From B18-G4 sp040775045 (lineage in GTDB: Bacteria; Bacteroidota; Bacteroidia; Bacteroidales; B18-G4): 64,000 nucleotides of DNA. Each line of letters begins with the position of its first letter. Position 1 is the stretch's first letter. The stretch is from NCBI GenBank assembly GCA_040775045.1, contig JAXGTH010000001.1:15284-79283 (forward strand), read 5' to 3'. The position numbers were made by a program, and so were the translations under genes. This document shows, one piece after another, positions 44,258-52,750 of this stretch. The notes beneath the pieces were generated by a model. It saw only the letters and a list, made by a program, of their open reading frames with translations, was not told the origin of the DNA and made no database searches.

Positions 44258-45127
44258 ATGGAAACACGCAATCATTTTCCCGGGGGTGAATGGCTTTACC
44301 TGAAAATATACGGAGGCCATAAAACGCTGGAGAGGGCGCTTGTGGAAAAGTTGTGGCCGTTAAATGCGGAGTTCTTGGATAAAGGGCTTGCCAGACTATG
44401 GTTTTTCGTACGATATACAGACCCTGATCTACACCTTCGATACCGCTTAAGGTTAAATGAAAATGCCTGCGATGAAGGATTGATCCGGGCAGTCAGGGAA
44501 GCACTGGAACCTTTTTTATCGCAGGGGCTGATATGGCGCGTAGAGGTGGCAACCTACCGGAGGGAGATGGAACGCTATGGATGCCATACCATGGAATTTG
44601 CCGAGCAGCTGTTCTTTCATGACAGCCGGGCCTGCCTGGATTTTCTCCGGGGTGAAGCGGATCCGGTCGGTGATACCCGCTGGCTCTATGCCCTGGCATC
44701 TGCTGATGCCTGCCTTTGTGATTTCGGTTATGACCTGCAGGCCAGGAAGGAGATCATGATGAGGCTTAACCGTGGTTATGGGACCGAATTTGGAAAGGAT
44801 GGCACGCTGGCAGGACAAATATCTGAACGTTTCCGCTCCTATCGGGACATGATACAGGAAACCCTTGACCGGACATCGCATCATCCAATAAGCGCGATCC
44901 TGTCAAAACGCTCAGAGGCAAATGCAGATCCGGTAGAATCGATTAGAAAGACTTACACCTCCGGTGCTAAGGTGCCCGATATGGACGATCTGGTCAGCAG
45001 CATCATCCATATGTCGATGAACAGGATCTTCCCGTTCAACAACCGGCTGCATGAAATGGTCATCTACGACCTGCTATTCAGGTACTACAAATCGGCCCTC
45101 GCCAGGACCGGGAATATTGCGGGTTGA
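44258..45127 (+). CDS. LanB elimination domain protein (SpaB_C / thiopeptide-type)
   Basis: This 289-residue protein matches the stand-alone C-terminal LanB domain. It has WLYLKIYGGHKTLERAL, the FFVRYTDPDLHLRYRLRL motif with conserved Arg, then YRREMERYGCHTMEFAEQLF with the family ERYG pattern, and VSSIIHMSMNRIFPFNNR near the end. It should catalyse glutamate elimination from the glutamylated peptide to give dehydroalanine or dehydrobutyrine. It begins directly after the dehydratase stop codon and works with that protein. Confidence 0.85.
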   Translation: METRNHFPGGEWLYLKIYGGHKTLERALVEKLWPLNAEFLDKGLARLWFFVRYTDPDLHLRYRLRLNENACDEGLIRAVREALEPFLSQGLIWRVEVATYRREMERYGCHTMEFAEQLFFHDSRACLDFLRGEADPVGDTRWLYALASADACLCDFGYDLQARKEIMMRLNRGYGTEFGKDGTLAGQISERFRSYRDMIQETLDRTSHHPISAILSKRSEANADPVESIRKTYTSGAKVPDMDDLVSSIIHMSMNRIFPFNNRLHEMVIYDLLFRYYKSALARTGNIAG

Positions 45128-45158
45128 GCCCATTGCTACCGCCCTCCCGTCCATACTT

Positions 45159-45222
45159 CTCAGTACTCATATCTCAATACTCATATCTCAATACTCATAT
45201 CTCAATACTCATTTCTCATGTA
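45159..45222. repeat. Nine-unit array with exact 7-bp period (CTCA core)
   Basis: CTCA begins at 45159, 45166, 45173, 45180, 45187, 45194, 45201, 45208 and 45215. The consensus alternates TACTCAT and ATCTCAA, giving a 14-bp higher-order unit. It lies in the 140-bp gap inside the lanthipeptide cluster, before the exporter gene. Confidence 0.9.
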
Positions 45223-45267
45223 ACCATAATCCGCCTGATCGAGTATAAGGATAATTGCAGTATTATT

Positions 45268-47457
45268 ATGGCAAAGTTTCCATTTTATAAGCAGCTTGAT
45301 GCAATGGATTGCGGTCCCAGTTGCCTTCGCATGATCGCGAAGTACCACGGGCGCAATTACAGCGTGCAGACCCTGCGTGAGCGAAGCCATATCACACGTG
45401 AAGGCGTGTCGCTGCTGGGCACCAGCGATGCTGCCGAATCCATTGGCTTTCGGACCATGGGTGTGCGTGTCGGCTTGGATCAGCTTGCGAAAGAGTCGCC
45501 TCTGCCATGCATTGCCCACTGGAAACAAAACCATTTTGTGGTGATTTACCGCATCACCCGGAAACATGTGCACGTAGCCGATCCCGCCCATGGCCTGATC
45601 CGGTATACCCGGCAGGAGTTCCTGGCCCAGTGGGCCAGCACGAAGTCGGAGGGCGAACCACAGGGGATCTGCCTGCTGCTGGAGCCAACACCTGATTTTT
45701 TCAGGCAGGAGGGAGAGGTCAGGGACAAGCGCACTTTCCGCTTCCTGTTCTCCTATCTCAAGCCCTACGGGCGTTTTATTACCCAGCTGGTGCTGGGGAT
45801 GGTCCTTGGTGCGTTGCTGCAGCTCATCTTCCCCTTCCTCACCCAGGCCATCGTCGATATTGGTATTGCCAACCAGGACCTTGGCTTCATCACCCTCATC
45901 CTGATCGCCCAGCTGGTACTTTTCATCAGCCAGGCCTCGGTCGAATTTATCCGGAGCTGGATATTGCTGCATATCAGCACCAGGGTGAATATTTCACTGA
46001 TCTCCGATTTCCTGATCAAGCTCATGAAATTGCCGATAGGCTTTTTCGACAGCAAGATGATCGGCGACCTCATGCAGCGTATCGGTGACCATACGAGGAT
46101 CGAGAACTTCCTCACGGTTTCCTCGCTCAATATCCTGTTCTCCATGGTCACCCTGCTGATCTTCGGCATAGTGCTGGCCATATACAGCCTGGATATCTTC
46201 CTGATCTTCGTCATCGGCAGCGGTCTGTATATTGCCTGGGTGTTGCTCTTCATGAAAAAGAGGCGCGATGTCGACTTCAAGCGCTTCGCACAGATGGCCG
46301 ACAACCAGAGCAACCTGATCCAGCTCATCACGGGCATGCAGGAGATCAAACTCAACAACTGCGAGAAACAGAAGCGCTGGGACTGGGAAAAGATCCAGGC
46401 CCGCCTTTTCAAGATAAACATCCGGGGCCTTGCCCTCAACCAGTACCAGCAGGCAGGGGCCGTGTTCTTCAACCAGACCAAGAACATCCTGATCATTTTC
46501 GTGGCTGCCGATTCGGTGGTGAGGGGCGACATGACCCTAGGTATGATGATGGCCGTGCAGTATATCATTGGCCAGCTCAACAGCCCCATCGACCAGATGA
46601 TCACATTCTTCCGCTCGGCGCAGGATGCCAAGATCAGCCTTGAACGTCTTGGAGAGATCCACCAGCAGGATGAAGAGGAAAAGGCCGACGAGCCCAAGGT
46701 GGCCTCCCTGCCTGCCAGGAAAAGCATCAGCCTTCACGATTTGAGTTTCAGGTACGCAGGTCCGCAATCCCCGCCGGTATTAAAAAACCTGAACTTCGAA
46801 ATCCCGGAGAAGAAACTAACTGCCATCGTGGGGCCCAGCGGGAGCGGCAAGACAACCCTGGTAAAGCTGTTGCTCGGTTTTTACCCTCCGGAGAGAGGAG
46901 AAGTCAAGGTGGGTGAACTCAATATCAGGAACATTAATGGCCGCTACTGGCGCCAGCAGTGCGGGGCCGTCATGCAGGACGGTTTCATATTCTCCGATAC
47001 CATCGCCCGCAACATTGCCGTAAGCGATGAATATATCGACCGTGAGAATCTGCTTCATGCCGTAAATGTTGCCAACATCCAGGATTTTATCGAATCGCTT
47101 CCCCTTGCATACAATACAAAAATTGGCCAGGAAGGTATCGGACTGAGCCAGGGTCAGAAGCAACGTATCCTCATAGCGAGGGCAGTTTACAAGAATCCTG
47201 AGTACCTTTTCTTCGACGAAGCCACGAACGCCCTCGATGCAAATAACGAAAAGTTGATCATGTCGAAACTCAATGAGTTCTTCGAGGGGAAAACGGCCGT
47301 GGTGGTGGCCCACCGGCTCAGCACGGTGACCAATGCCGACCAGATCATCGTGCTTGACAAGGGTGAAGTGGTGGAAAAGGGGACGCATGAAGAATTGACC
47401 CGCCTGAAGGGAGCTTATTACGAACTGGTGAAAAACCAACTTGAATTAGGCAATTAG
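45268..47457 (+). CDS. C39-peptidase-containing ABC exporter (LanT/PCAT type)
   Basis: ATG 45268 (MAKFPFYKQLDAMDCGPSC) gives 729 residues; upstream residues in the open frame come from repeat DNA. The N-terminal C39 cysteine protease has Cys15, His89 (QNHFVV) and Asp105 (VADPAHG). About six membrane helices follow. The ATPase has Walker A GPSGSGKTT (about 522-530), signature LSQGQKQR and Walker B FFDEATNALD. Such exporters cut a double-glycine-type leader and export the peptide. In this cluster it would mature and secrete the lanthipeptide, with the HlyD-like adaptor downstream. Confidence 0.93.
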   Translation: MAKFPFYKQLDAMDCGPSCLRMIAKYHGRNYSVQTLRERSHITREGVSLLGTSDAAESIGFRTMGVRVGLDQLAKESPLPCIAHWKQNHFVVIYRITRKHVHVADPAHGLIRYTRQEFLAQWASTKSEGEPQGICLLLEPTPDFFRQEGEVRDKRTFRFLFSYLKPYGRFITQLVLGMVLGALLQLIFPFLTQAIVDIGIANQDLGFITLILIAQLVLFISQASVEFIRSWILLHISTRVNISLISDFLIKLMKLPIGFFDSKMIGDLMQRIGDHTRIENFLTVSSLNILFSMVTLLIFGIVLAIYSLDIFLIFVIGSGLYIAWVLLFMKKRRDVDFKRFAQMADNQSNLIQLITGMQEIKLNNCEKQKRWDWEKIQARLFKINIRGLALNQYQQAGAVFFNQTKNILIIFVAADSVVRGDMTLGMMMAVQYIIGQLNSPIDQMITFFRSAQDAKISLERLGEIHQQDEEEKADEPKVASLPARKSISLHDLSFRYAGPQSPPVLKNLNFEIPEKKLTAIVGPSGSGKTTLVKLLLGFYPPERGEVKVGELNIRNINGRYWRQQCGAVMQDGFIFSDTIARNIAVSDEYIDRENLLHAVNVANIQDFIESLPLAYNTKIGQEGIGLSQGQKQRILIARAVYKNPEYLFFDEATNALDANNEKLIMSKLNEFFEGKTAVVVAHRLSTVTNADQIIVLDKGEVVEKGTHEELTRLKGAYYELVKNQLELGN

Positions 47458-47467
47458 TCAGAATAAT

Positions 47468-48802
47468 ATGGCAGAAGATACCCGGCATAAGACCATTGAA
47501 TTCCGCAGTGAACCTGTTCAGGAGATACTGGGCTCGGTACCGTCGTGGATCATCAGGTGGGGAACCACCCTGTTCTTCGTAGTCGTGGCGCTGCTCATCA
47601 TGGGGAGCTGGTTATTCAAATACCCCGAAGTGGTTCCCAACCTGGATATAGAAGTAGTGACCACACAACCACCCGCCTTTGTCGTGGCAAGGTCGACGGG
47701 AAAGATCAATGAGTTTTTCATCACCGATAAGCAAAAAGTGATGCAGGGCGACAGCATTGCCGTGATCGAGAATCCTGCTGATCATCATGACATGTTTTTC
47801 CTGAGGGATGAGATGCGCAGGTTTGGCAGGCTTCTGGATGAAAATGATGTCAGGGCGATTACCGGGTTCGATTTCATGAATAACCTGCAGCTGGGCGATG
47901 CCCAGGATGAATATGCCGATTTCCTCAAGGATTTCCTTGACCTGAAGAACTTTGTCGAACTTAATTACTACAACAAAAAGATAGCCACGATCGAGCAGCA
48001 GATCAGCGATTACAACCTCTACTACAATTACATGTATACGCAGAAGCAGACCCTCGAAGAGGACTACAAGCTGGAGGCAGGCGATTACCAGCGTTACGAG
48101 GCACTTTACGACAGTAACGCCATTTCCCGCTCTGAACTCGACAACCTGAAAAGTGAGCTTCTGCAAAAGCAGCATGCCTATGAGGGTGCACGTACCAACC
48201 TGGCAAATACACAAATAAAGATCGAAGAATTGAGAAGTGATATTCTCGACCTGGGACTGCAATACGAAAAGGAAAAGAATGAGCTTGAACTGGCCATCAG
48301 GCGGTCGTTCAACAACCTCCAGGGGGCCATCAGCAAATGGCAGCAGGACTTCCTGATCGTTGCCCCGATAGAGGGAAGCGCAACCTTCAATAAATTCTGG
48401 TCGGAGAACCAGAACATTACGGCAGGTGAAAAGATCATCAGCATTGTACCGGCCGATTCATCCAACATCATTGGTAAACTAACCATGCCCATCTACCGTT
48501 CGGGTAAGGTCCGCGTGGGACAAAAGGTAAATATCCGGTTCGATAATTACCCTTATATGGAATTCGGGATGGTGACCGGGTACGTGGAGAAGATCTCGAT
48601 CGTTCCGGCCGACAATACGTATGCCGTCGATGTTGCCTTTCCTGAAGGATTGCGGACCAACTACAATGTTGACCTGCCCTTCAACCAAAAGATGACCGGC
48701 AAGGCGGAGATCGTCACCCAGGACATCAGGTTGCTGACCCGGATCATCCGGCCGATCAGATCGCTGATACAGAACCGCTCAATGAGGTCGGTACAGGAAT
48801 AA
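47468..48802 (+). CDS. HlyD-family adaptor of the peptide exporter
   Basis: This 444-residue protein has a short cytoplasmic N-terminus, one membrane helix (about residues 30-52) and a beta-barrel/lipoyl segment (RSTGKINEFFITDKQKVMQG). A long coiled-coil hairpin and a second lipoyl half follow (LIVAPIEGSATF), then GEKIISIVPAD and a barrel region. This is the periplasmic adaptor layout of type I secretion. It starts 10 bp after the C39 exporter, so the pair should span the envelope together with an outer-membrane TolC-like protein that is not encoded here. Confidence 0.9.
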   Translation: MAEDTRHKTIEFRSEPVQEILGSVPSWIIRWGTTLFFVVVALLIMGSWLFKYPEVVPNLDIEVVTTQPPAFVVARSTGKINEFFITDKQKVMQGDSIAVIENPADHHDMFFLRDEMRRFGRLLDENDVRAITGFDFMNNLQLGDAQDEYADFLKDFLDLKNFVELNYYNKKIATIEQQISDYNLYYNYMYTQKQTLEEDYKLEAGDYQRYEALYDSNAISRSELDNLKSELLQKQHAYEGARTNLANTQIKIEELRSDILDLGLQYEKEKNELELAIRRSFNNLQGAISKWQQDFLIVAPIEGSATFNKFWSENQNITAGEKIISIVPADSSNIIGKLTMPIYRSGKVRVGQKVNIRFDNYPYMEFGMVTGYVEKISIVPADNTYAVDVAFPEGLRTNYNVDLPFNQKMTGKAEIVTQDIRLLTRIIRPIRSLIQNRSMRSVQE

Positions 48803-48811
48803 GGTTGTCAC

Positions 48812-49279
48812 ATGATGCATGAACTCAATCTCCCATCGTATGATTTTCGTGTTCGAACGGAAGGCGGGAAGCCCAGGATCTTCGACGAGGTTCGGAAGAA
48901 ATTCGTCGCCCTGACCCCCGAAGAATGGGTCAGGCAGCATTTTATCATGTTCCTCATTCATCACAGGTCTACACCCGCGGGACTCATCATCATGGAGAAG
49001 ATCCTCACCATGAATACCATGACACGCCGACCGGATATCCTGGTCCACGACAGGCGCGGAAGGCCCCTGATGATCATTGAATGCAAAGCTCCCGGCGTGA
49101 AAGTAACACAGGAAACCTTCGACCAGGTAGCCAGGTATAATGCTGTGCTGCATGTGCCCTACCTGGTGGTGACAAATGGCATGGTGCATTATTGTTGCCG
49201 GATGGATTACCGGGATAATACCTTCCATTTCCTTCAGGACATCCCTGACTATAACGAGATCGCCTCCGTGGCCGATTAA
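48812..49279 (+). CDS. HsdR N-terminal domain-like nuclease protein
   Basis: This 155-residue protein covers only the N-terminal nuclease domain of type I restriction R subunits. It has WVRQHFIMFLIHH, then RRPDILVHDRRGRPLMIIE followed by CKAP, a PD-(D/E)xK active site, and LVVTNGMVHYCCRM. There are no helicase domains and no hsdM or hsdS nearby, so it is not a restriction system. Similar short proteins are conserved in Bacteroidota, often beside holA as I recall. Here 8 kb of lanthipeptide genes separate them. Function unknown, possibly DNA maintenance. Start 48812 or 48815. Confidence 0.85.
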   Translation: MMHELNLPSYDFRVRTEGGKPRIFDEVRKKFVALTPEEWVRQHFIMFLIHHRSTPAGLIIMEKILTMNTMTRRPDILVHDRRGRPLMIIECKAPGVKVTQETFDQVARYNAVLHVPYLVVTNGMVHYCCRMDYRDNTFHFLQDIPDYNEIASVAD

Positions 49280-49572
49280 ATTTCCTTGATCAACTCAAGG
49301 AATTCCTTGTACGGGATTGCCGGCAGGCTCTCAGCCTGCAGGGCGCCGTTGGCCTGGCTGATCATCGACACCTTGGCGGCCGTTTCGATATCAGGGGCTT
49401 CGTAGATATCAAGAAAGTCATATTGCCCAAGCAGGGCATAGTGGGCAATGAACCTGATCTCGGGGCATTTTTCCTTAACGAGTTCAAGCCAGGTGCCACC
49501 GATGGCGGAGCGGTCTTTCATGCGCTTGGTCAGTTCCGGGCTAAGTTTTGTAAGCAGGATATACGTTTGCAT
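49276..49572 (-). CDS. GYD domain protein
   Basis: The start at 49572 (MQTYILLTKLSPELTKRM) gives 98 residues; the longer open frame adds an unlikely leader. The alpha/beta ferredoxin-like fold of the GYD family is seen in IRFIAHYALLGQYDFLDIYE and the AKVSMISQANGALQAESLPA segment. Members are small, probably oligomeric proteins of unknown role. The stop overlaps the convergent HsdR_N-like gene by 4 bp. Confidence 0.8.
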   Translation of the reverse strand: MQTYILLTKLSPELTKRMKDRSAIGGTWLELVKEKCPEIRFIAHYALLGQYDFLDIYEAPDIETAAKVSMISQANGALQAESLPAIPYKEFLELIKEI

Positions 49573-49726
49573 GGTGCATTTTTTTAAATTCCCCTTAAGA
49601 TAGTAAAATTTTCTAAAGATGTCAACAAGCGGCATATAATTCATGCAGAATTGCAAAACACTAATTCACAGGCTTTAATTTTTTGCAAATAATTAGGCCC
49701 CGGCACTCTTGCTAAATAAAAATTTT

Positions 49727-49734
49727 TAACTTTG
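49727..49734 (+). promoter_or_regulatory. -7 box before the 49758 gene
   Basis: TAACTTTG (49727-49734) is a perfect TAnnTTTG match, 23 nt before the ATG. TTG at 49709-49711 is a poor and slightly close -33 box. It probably drives the 49758-DUF3822-rsmD operon. Confidence 0.55.
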
Positions 49735-49757
49735 CGTGTATTCAAAAACCTCCTGCA

Positions 49758-50354
49758 ATGAAAAGAATCATCATCCAGATCTTACTCCTGCTCGTGATCC
49801 TTGCCCTGATCTACTTTGTTTATGAGAGCGTTAACAAACCCCTTAAATTCAATGCTGAAAAGGAAAAGCGAGAAGCAGCAGTCATCCAGGACCTGAAAGA
49901 TATCAGGAGTGGGCAACTTATCTACAAGAGGATGTATGATAAATATGCCTCCGACTTTGATACACTGCTTACTTTCCTGAGGGAAGGGCAGATCCCCATC
50001 GTGAAGAAGATCCCCGATCCTGAAGATACCACTTTCACCAAGACGATAAACGATACCATCGGCTACGCCATCGTTGCCGACTCCCTCTTTGGCCGAAGGA
50101 CCCACTTTCAACTCGACTCCCTGCCTTATATTCCCGGCTCCGGCGTCAAATACAATCTCGACGCGGGTGAAGTAGAAAAAGGCGGACTTAACGTGCACGT
50201 GTTTGAAGCATCGGCACATTATAATGATATTCTCAAGGGATTAGAGAAGCAGATGATCGTGAACCTGATCAAGGCCAGGAAAGACATTAATAAATTCCCG
50301 GGACTGAAGGTTGGGTCCATGGACGAGCCTTCAACCGACGGAAACTGGGAGTAA
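49758..50354 (+). CDS. Conserved membrane-anchored protein of unknown function
   Basis: This 198-residue protein has an N-terminal signal anchor (IIIQILLLLVILALIYFVYE) and an acidic soluble domain exposed to the periplasm. I recognise no domain. Features include KEKREAAVIQDLKDIRSGQL, which recalls pilin-like or sensor-like N-terminal helices after a membrane anchor, and FPGLKVGSMDEPSTDGNWE at the end. It is followed after 17 bp by the DUF3822 gene and then rsmD, an order I recall as common in Bacteroidota, so it is a real gene. Function unknown. Confidence 0.7.
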   Translation: MKRIIIQILLLLVILALIYFVYESVNKPLKFNAEKEKREAAVIQDLKDIRSGQLIYKRMYDKYASDFDTLLTFLREGQIPIVKKIPDPEDTTFTKTINDTIGYAIVADSLFGRRTHFQLDSLPYIPGSGVKYNLDAGEVEKGGLNVHVFEASAHYNDILKGLEKQMIVNLIKARKDINKFPGLKVGSMDEPSTDGNWE

Positions 50355-50371
50355 TCATTTAGCCACCATAT

Positions 50372-51274
50372 ATGGCTGATGCACTGAAGCCAATACACTC
50401 TTATTCAGATCCCGGTTTTAACCAGCAGAGATTTTATGAATACGAACTGATCATCCGAATGGCTGCAGATGGACTGGTATATTGTATCAGGGATATCAAT
50501 ACCAATAAGTTCCTGCACCTGGAAGCTTTTGATCTTTCCGATCCTTCAAAAAAACCTTACATCCCCGGCGAACAGCTTCATTCCGATACTGCCAGGGTCA
50601 GGTACCTGCTTGAAGATAACCTGAAATGGCTCGGCAATCCTTTCAGCAAAACCATCGTGATGCTGGAGCAGGGTAAATCCACACTGGTACCCGAAGCCCT
50701 TTACAGTGAAGAGGAAAAGGAAATCATTTATAATTTCAACATCGCCGGGGGGCCTTTCGAAAACAGCGAACTCGGGCAGGACACGGTGAGACATGCCAAT
50801 GCCTTCACCATCTATCATGTTGACAGGCCGCTCATGCAACTTATAGCTCATCATTTCCCGGGGGCTTCGATCAGGCATTATTCCGGGCTTATGATCCAGC
50901 TGCTGCTGATGAAATTCAGGAACCGCGACAACCATAACACCCTGTATGTAAATACCGGAACCAGCCATGTCGACATGCTGAGGATCAGGGATAAAAAGCT
51001 CGATTATTTCAACTCCTTCCTTTATAATACTGCCGAGGATTTGATGTATTACCTGGTATTCGTGGTAGAGCAACTGAAACTAAACCCTGAAACGGTCGAA
51101 CTCATCATGATGGGGGAGGTTGAGAAACATTCGCCGCTTTCGGATACACTGCATAAATACATCAGGAACATCAGTTTTATCGAACGCAATGCTGATTTCA
51201 GATACAGTTTTGTGTTTGATCAACTGCCGGGCCATTATTACTATAACCTTTTCAATGCTTCACTGTGCGAATAA
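50372..51274 (+). CDS. DUF3822 family protein
   Basis: This 300-residue protein matches the Bacteroidota DUF3822 family in length and context. Recognisable parts are a C-terminal half with LYVNTGTSHVDMLRIRDKKL, YFNSFLYNTAEDLMYYLVFV and VELIMMGEVEKHSPL, which resembles an actin/ASKHA-type nucleotide-binding fold such as the pilus protein PilM. Nucleotide binding is an inference. The gene overlaps rsmD by 10 bp, so the two are translationally coupled. Function unknown. Confidence 0.8.
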   Translation: MADALKPIHSYSDPGFNQQRFYEYELIIRMAADGLVYCIRDINTNKFLHLEAFDLSDPSKKPYIPGEQLHSDTARVRYLLEDNLKWLGNPFSKTIVMLEQGKSTLVPEALYSEEEKEIIYNFNIAGGPFENSELGQDTVRHANAFTIYHVDRPLMQLIAHHFPGASIRHYSGLMIQLLLMKFRNRDNHNTLYVNTGTSHVDMLRIRDKKLDYFNSFLYNTAEDLMYYLVFVVEQLKLNPETVELIMMGEVEKHSPLSDTLHKYIRNISFIERNADFRYSFVFDQLPGHYYYNLFNASLCE

Positions 51275-51825
51275 TCGGGGGATCGCATAGGGGCCGCAGG
51301 ATCAATGCACCTGCCAGCCTTCCGGTCAGGCCAACCACCGACCTTGCCAAGGAGGCCCTTTTCAATATCCTGCACAACCATATCGACTTTGAAGGCATCG
51401 AGGTGCTCGACCTTTTTGCCGGCATCGGCAGTATCTCATATGAGTTTGCTTCGAGGGATGCTGCTGCTGTTTACAGCGTGGAACTGAATGCGCGCTGCGC
51501 ATCCTTCATTGGTGAAACAGCCCGTAAGTTGAACCTGAAAAACCTATTCGTGATCAGGGCCAATGTGTTTTCATTCCTGCGCCGTGGTTCCCGCAAATAT
51601 GATGTCATCTTTGCTGATCCGCCTTACGACCTGGAAGGGATTGCCTCGATCCCGGGGCTTGTTTTTAACAATGATCTTTTGAAAGGGGATGGATGGCTGA
51701 TCATAGAACATTCCAGGGCCACCGTATTCGAGGGCCATCCCATGCTGGTGCAGCAGCGAAAGTATGGAAAGGTAAATTTCAGTTTTTTTCGTTGTTCTCT
51801 CCCGCAGGATGCCGGGGAAGAATAA
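51265..51825 (+). CDS. rsmD: 16S rRNA (guanine(966)-N2)-methyltransferase
   Basis: A GTG start at 51265 gives the family's usual opening RIIGGSHRGRRI and 186 residues. The SAM fold is LDLFAGIGSISYEFASR and the catalytic motif is FADPPYDL, as in N6/N2-type amino methyltransferases. It methylates G966 of 16S rRNA in the 30S subunit. It overlaps the end of the DUF3822 gene. Its stop codon adjoins the T-run (reverse strand) of the terminator for the facing DUF2795 gene. Confidence 0.93.
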   Translation: MRIIGGSHRGRRINAPASLPVRPTTDLAKEALFNILHNHIDFEGIEVLDLFAGIGSISYEFASRDAAAVYSVELNARCASFIGETARKLNLKNLFVIRANVFSFLRRGSRKYDVIFADPPYDLEGIASIPGLVFNNDLLKGDGWLIIEHSRATVFEGHPMLVQQRKYGKVNFSFFRCSLPQDAGEE

Positions 51826-51853
51826 AAAAACCGCCCTGCATCTGCAGGACGGC
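51824..51853 (-). terminator. Rho-independent terminator of the DUF2795 gene
   Basis: On the reverse strand GCCGTCCTGCA, a GAT-type loop and GCAGGGCGG are followed by TTTTTTTATT. The T-run overlaps the rsmD stop codon, so terminator and facing gene end share sequence. Confidence 0.75.
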
Positions 51854-51882
51854 ATGTTAATATTTCTTGTGTTGGTTGAGGA

Positions 51883-52104
51883 TCAATATTCATCTTCGTG
51901 GAAGAAGAAATCTTCCTTGGTGGGGTAATCCGGCCAGATATCTTCAATGCTTTCATAGACTTCCCCTTCATCCTCAATTTCGCGAAGGTTTTCGATCACC
52001 TCCTGTGGCGCTCCAGACCTGATGCTGAAATCGATCAATTCCTCCTTGGTGGCAGGCCATGGGGCATCCTCGAGTTTTGAAGCTAATTCAAGAGTCCAGT
52101 ACAT
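51883..52104 (-). CDS. DUF2795 family small acidic protein
   Basis: This 73-residue acidic protein (MYWTLELASKLEDAPWP ... DEDEY-like end) matches the highly conserved Bacteroidota DUF2795 protein. Characteristic segments are KEELIDFSIRSGAPQEVIEN and VYESIEDIWPDYPTKEDF. No function is established. It is a single-gene unit with its own candidate promoter (TATTTTTG on the reverse strand, 52138-52131, with CTTG 19 bp upstream) and a clear terminator. Confidence 0.88.
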   Translation of the reverse strand: MYWTLELASKLEDAPWPATKEELIDFSIRSGAPQEVIENLREIEDEGEVYESIEDIWPDYPTKEDFFFHEDEY

Positions 52105-52130
52105 ATGTATAGATAAGGTTAAAATTTTTG

Positions 52131-52161
52131 CAAAAATAACCTATTTTTAATAAATGTCAAG
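52131..52161 (-). promoter_or_regulatory. Promoter of the DUF2795 gene
   Basis: On the reverse strand CTTG (52161-52158), a 19-bp spacer and TATTTTTG (52138-52131) fit the Bacteroidota consensus with one mismatch in the -33 box. The leader would be about 20 nt. Confidence 0.55.
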
Positions 52162-52188
52162 CACTTTTTTGGAGGCTGGAAATCCTGC

Positions 52189-52749
52189 TCAAACCCTTGG
52201 TATCCAAGGTGTTTCAGTGGCGTCGAAGTCTTTGGATATCTTCCGGGCCAGCACGAAGAGGTAGTCGGAAAGCCGGTTGAGGTACTTGATATTCAAAGCT
52301 TCTACCGGGTGTACCTCTGAAAGCCTGATGGTAATACGTTCGGCCCTTCGGCATATGCAACGCGCCACGTGGCAATGCGAGGATACAATTTGGCCGCCCG
52401 GAAGGATGAATGACCTCAGGGGATCCAAACCTTCGTTCATCTGGTCGATGGCCTGTTCAAGTTTTAGTATATCTGCTTCTTCGATCCGGGGAAGTGGCCT
52501 TGTGAGTTTGGTTTCGGGGTCATGAGCAAGCTGCGATTCCAGTGTGAACAGGCGGTCCTGGATCTCGAGCAGCATTTCCTTAAGATCCTGGTCAATATCA
52601 TGGTCGCGGATGAGACCAAGGTATGAGTTCAGTTCATCAACGGTACCATACGCTTCAATGCGGGGGTGGTACTTAGGCACCCGCGTACCCCCGATAAGGC
52701 TGGTCTCGCCCTTATCACCTGTCTTGGTATAGATCTTGAACTCTCCCAT
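52189..52749 (-). CDS. PduO-type cob(I)alamin adenosyltransferase
   Basis: This 186-residue enzyme transfers the adenosyl group of ATP to cob(I)alamin to make coenzyme B12. The ATP motif is YTKTGDKGETSLIGG at the N-terminus. The trimer core has GTVDELNSYLGLI and the late conserved CRRAERITIRL and NRLSDYLFVLAR. It is followed by no other cobalamin gene. It lies 1 bp from the ABC ATPase gene upstream and is probably in one transcript with it. Confidence 0.93.
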   Translation of the reverse strand: MGEFKIYTKTGDKGETSLIGGTRVPKYHPRIEAYGTVDELNSYLGLIRDHDIDQDLKEMLLEIQDRLFTLESQLAHDPETKLTRPLPRIEEADILKLEQAIDQMNEGLDPLRSFILPGGQIVSSHCHVARCICRRAERITIRLSEVHPVEALNIKYLNRLSDYLFVLARKISKDFDATETPWIPRV

Positions 52750-52750
52750 C

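Noticed and set aside
45159..45222. CRISPR array
   Set aside because: Units are 7 bp with no unique spacers of 25-40 bp and no cas genes nearby.
45128..45267. Short Ser/Thr-rich reading frames as lanthipeptide precursors
   Set aside because: They are translations of the 7-bp CTCA array, lack a leader with a double-glycine end and lack cysteines suited to ring formation.
48812..49279. Type I restriction system
   Set aside because: Only the N-terminal nuclease domain is present; the helicase, methylase and specificity genes are absent.
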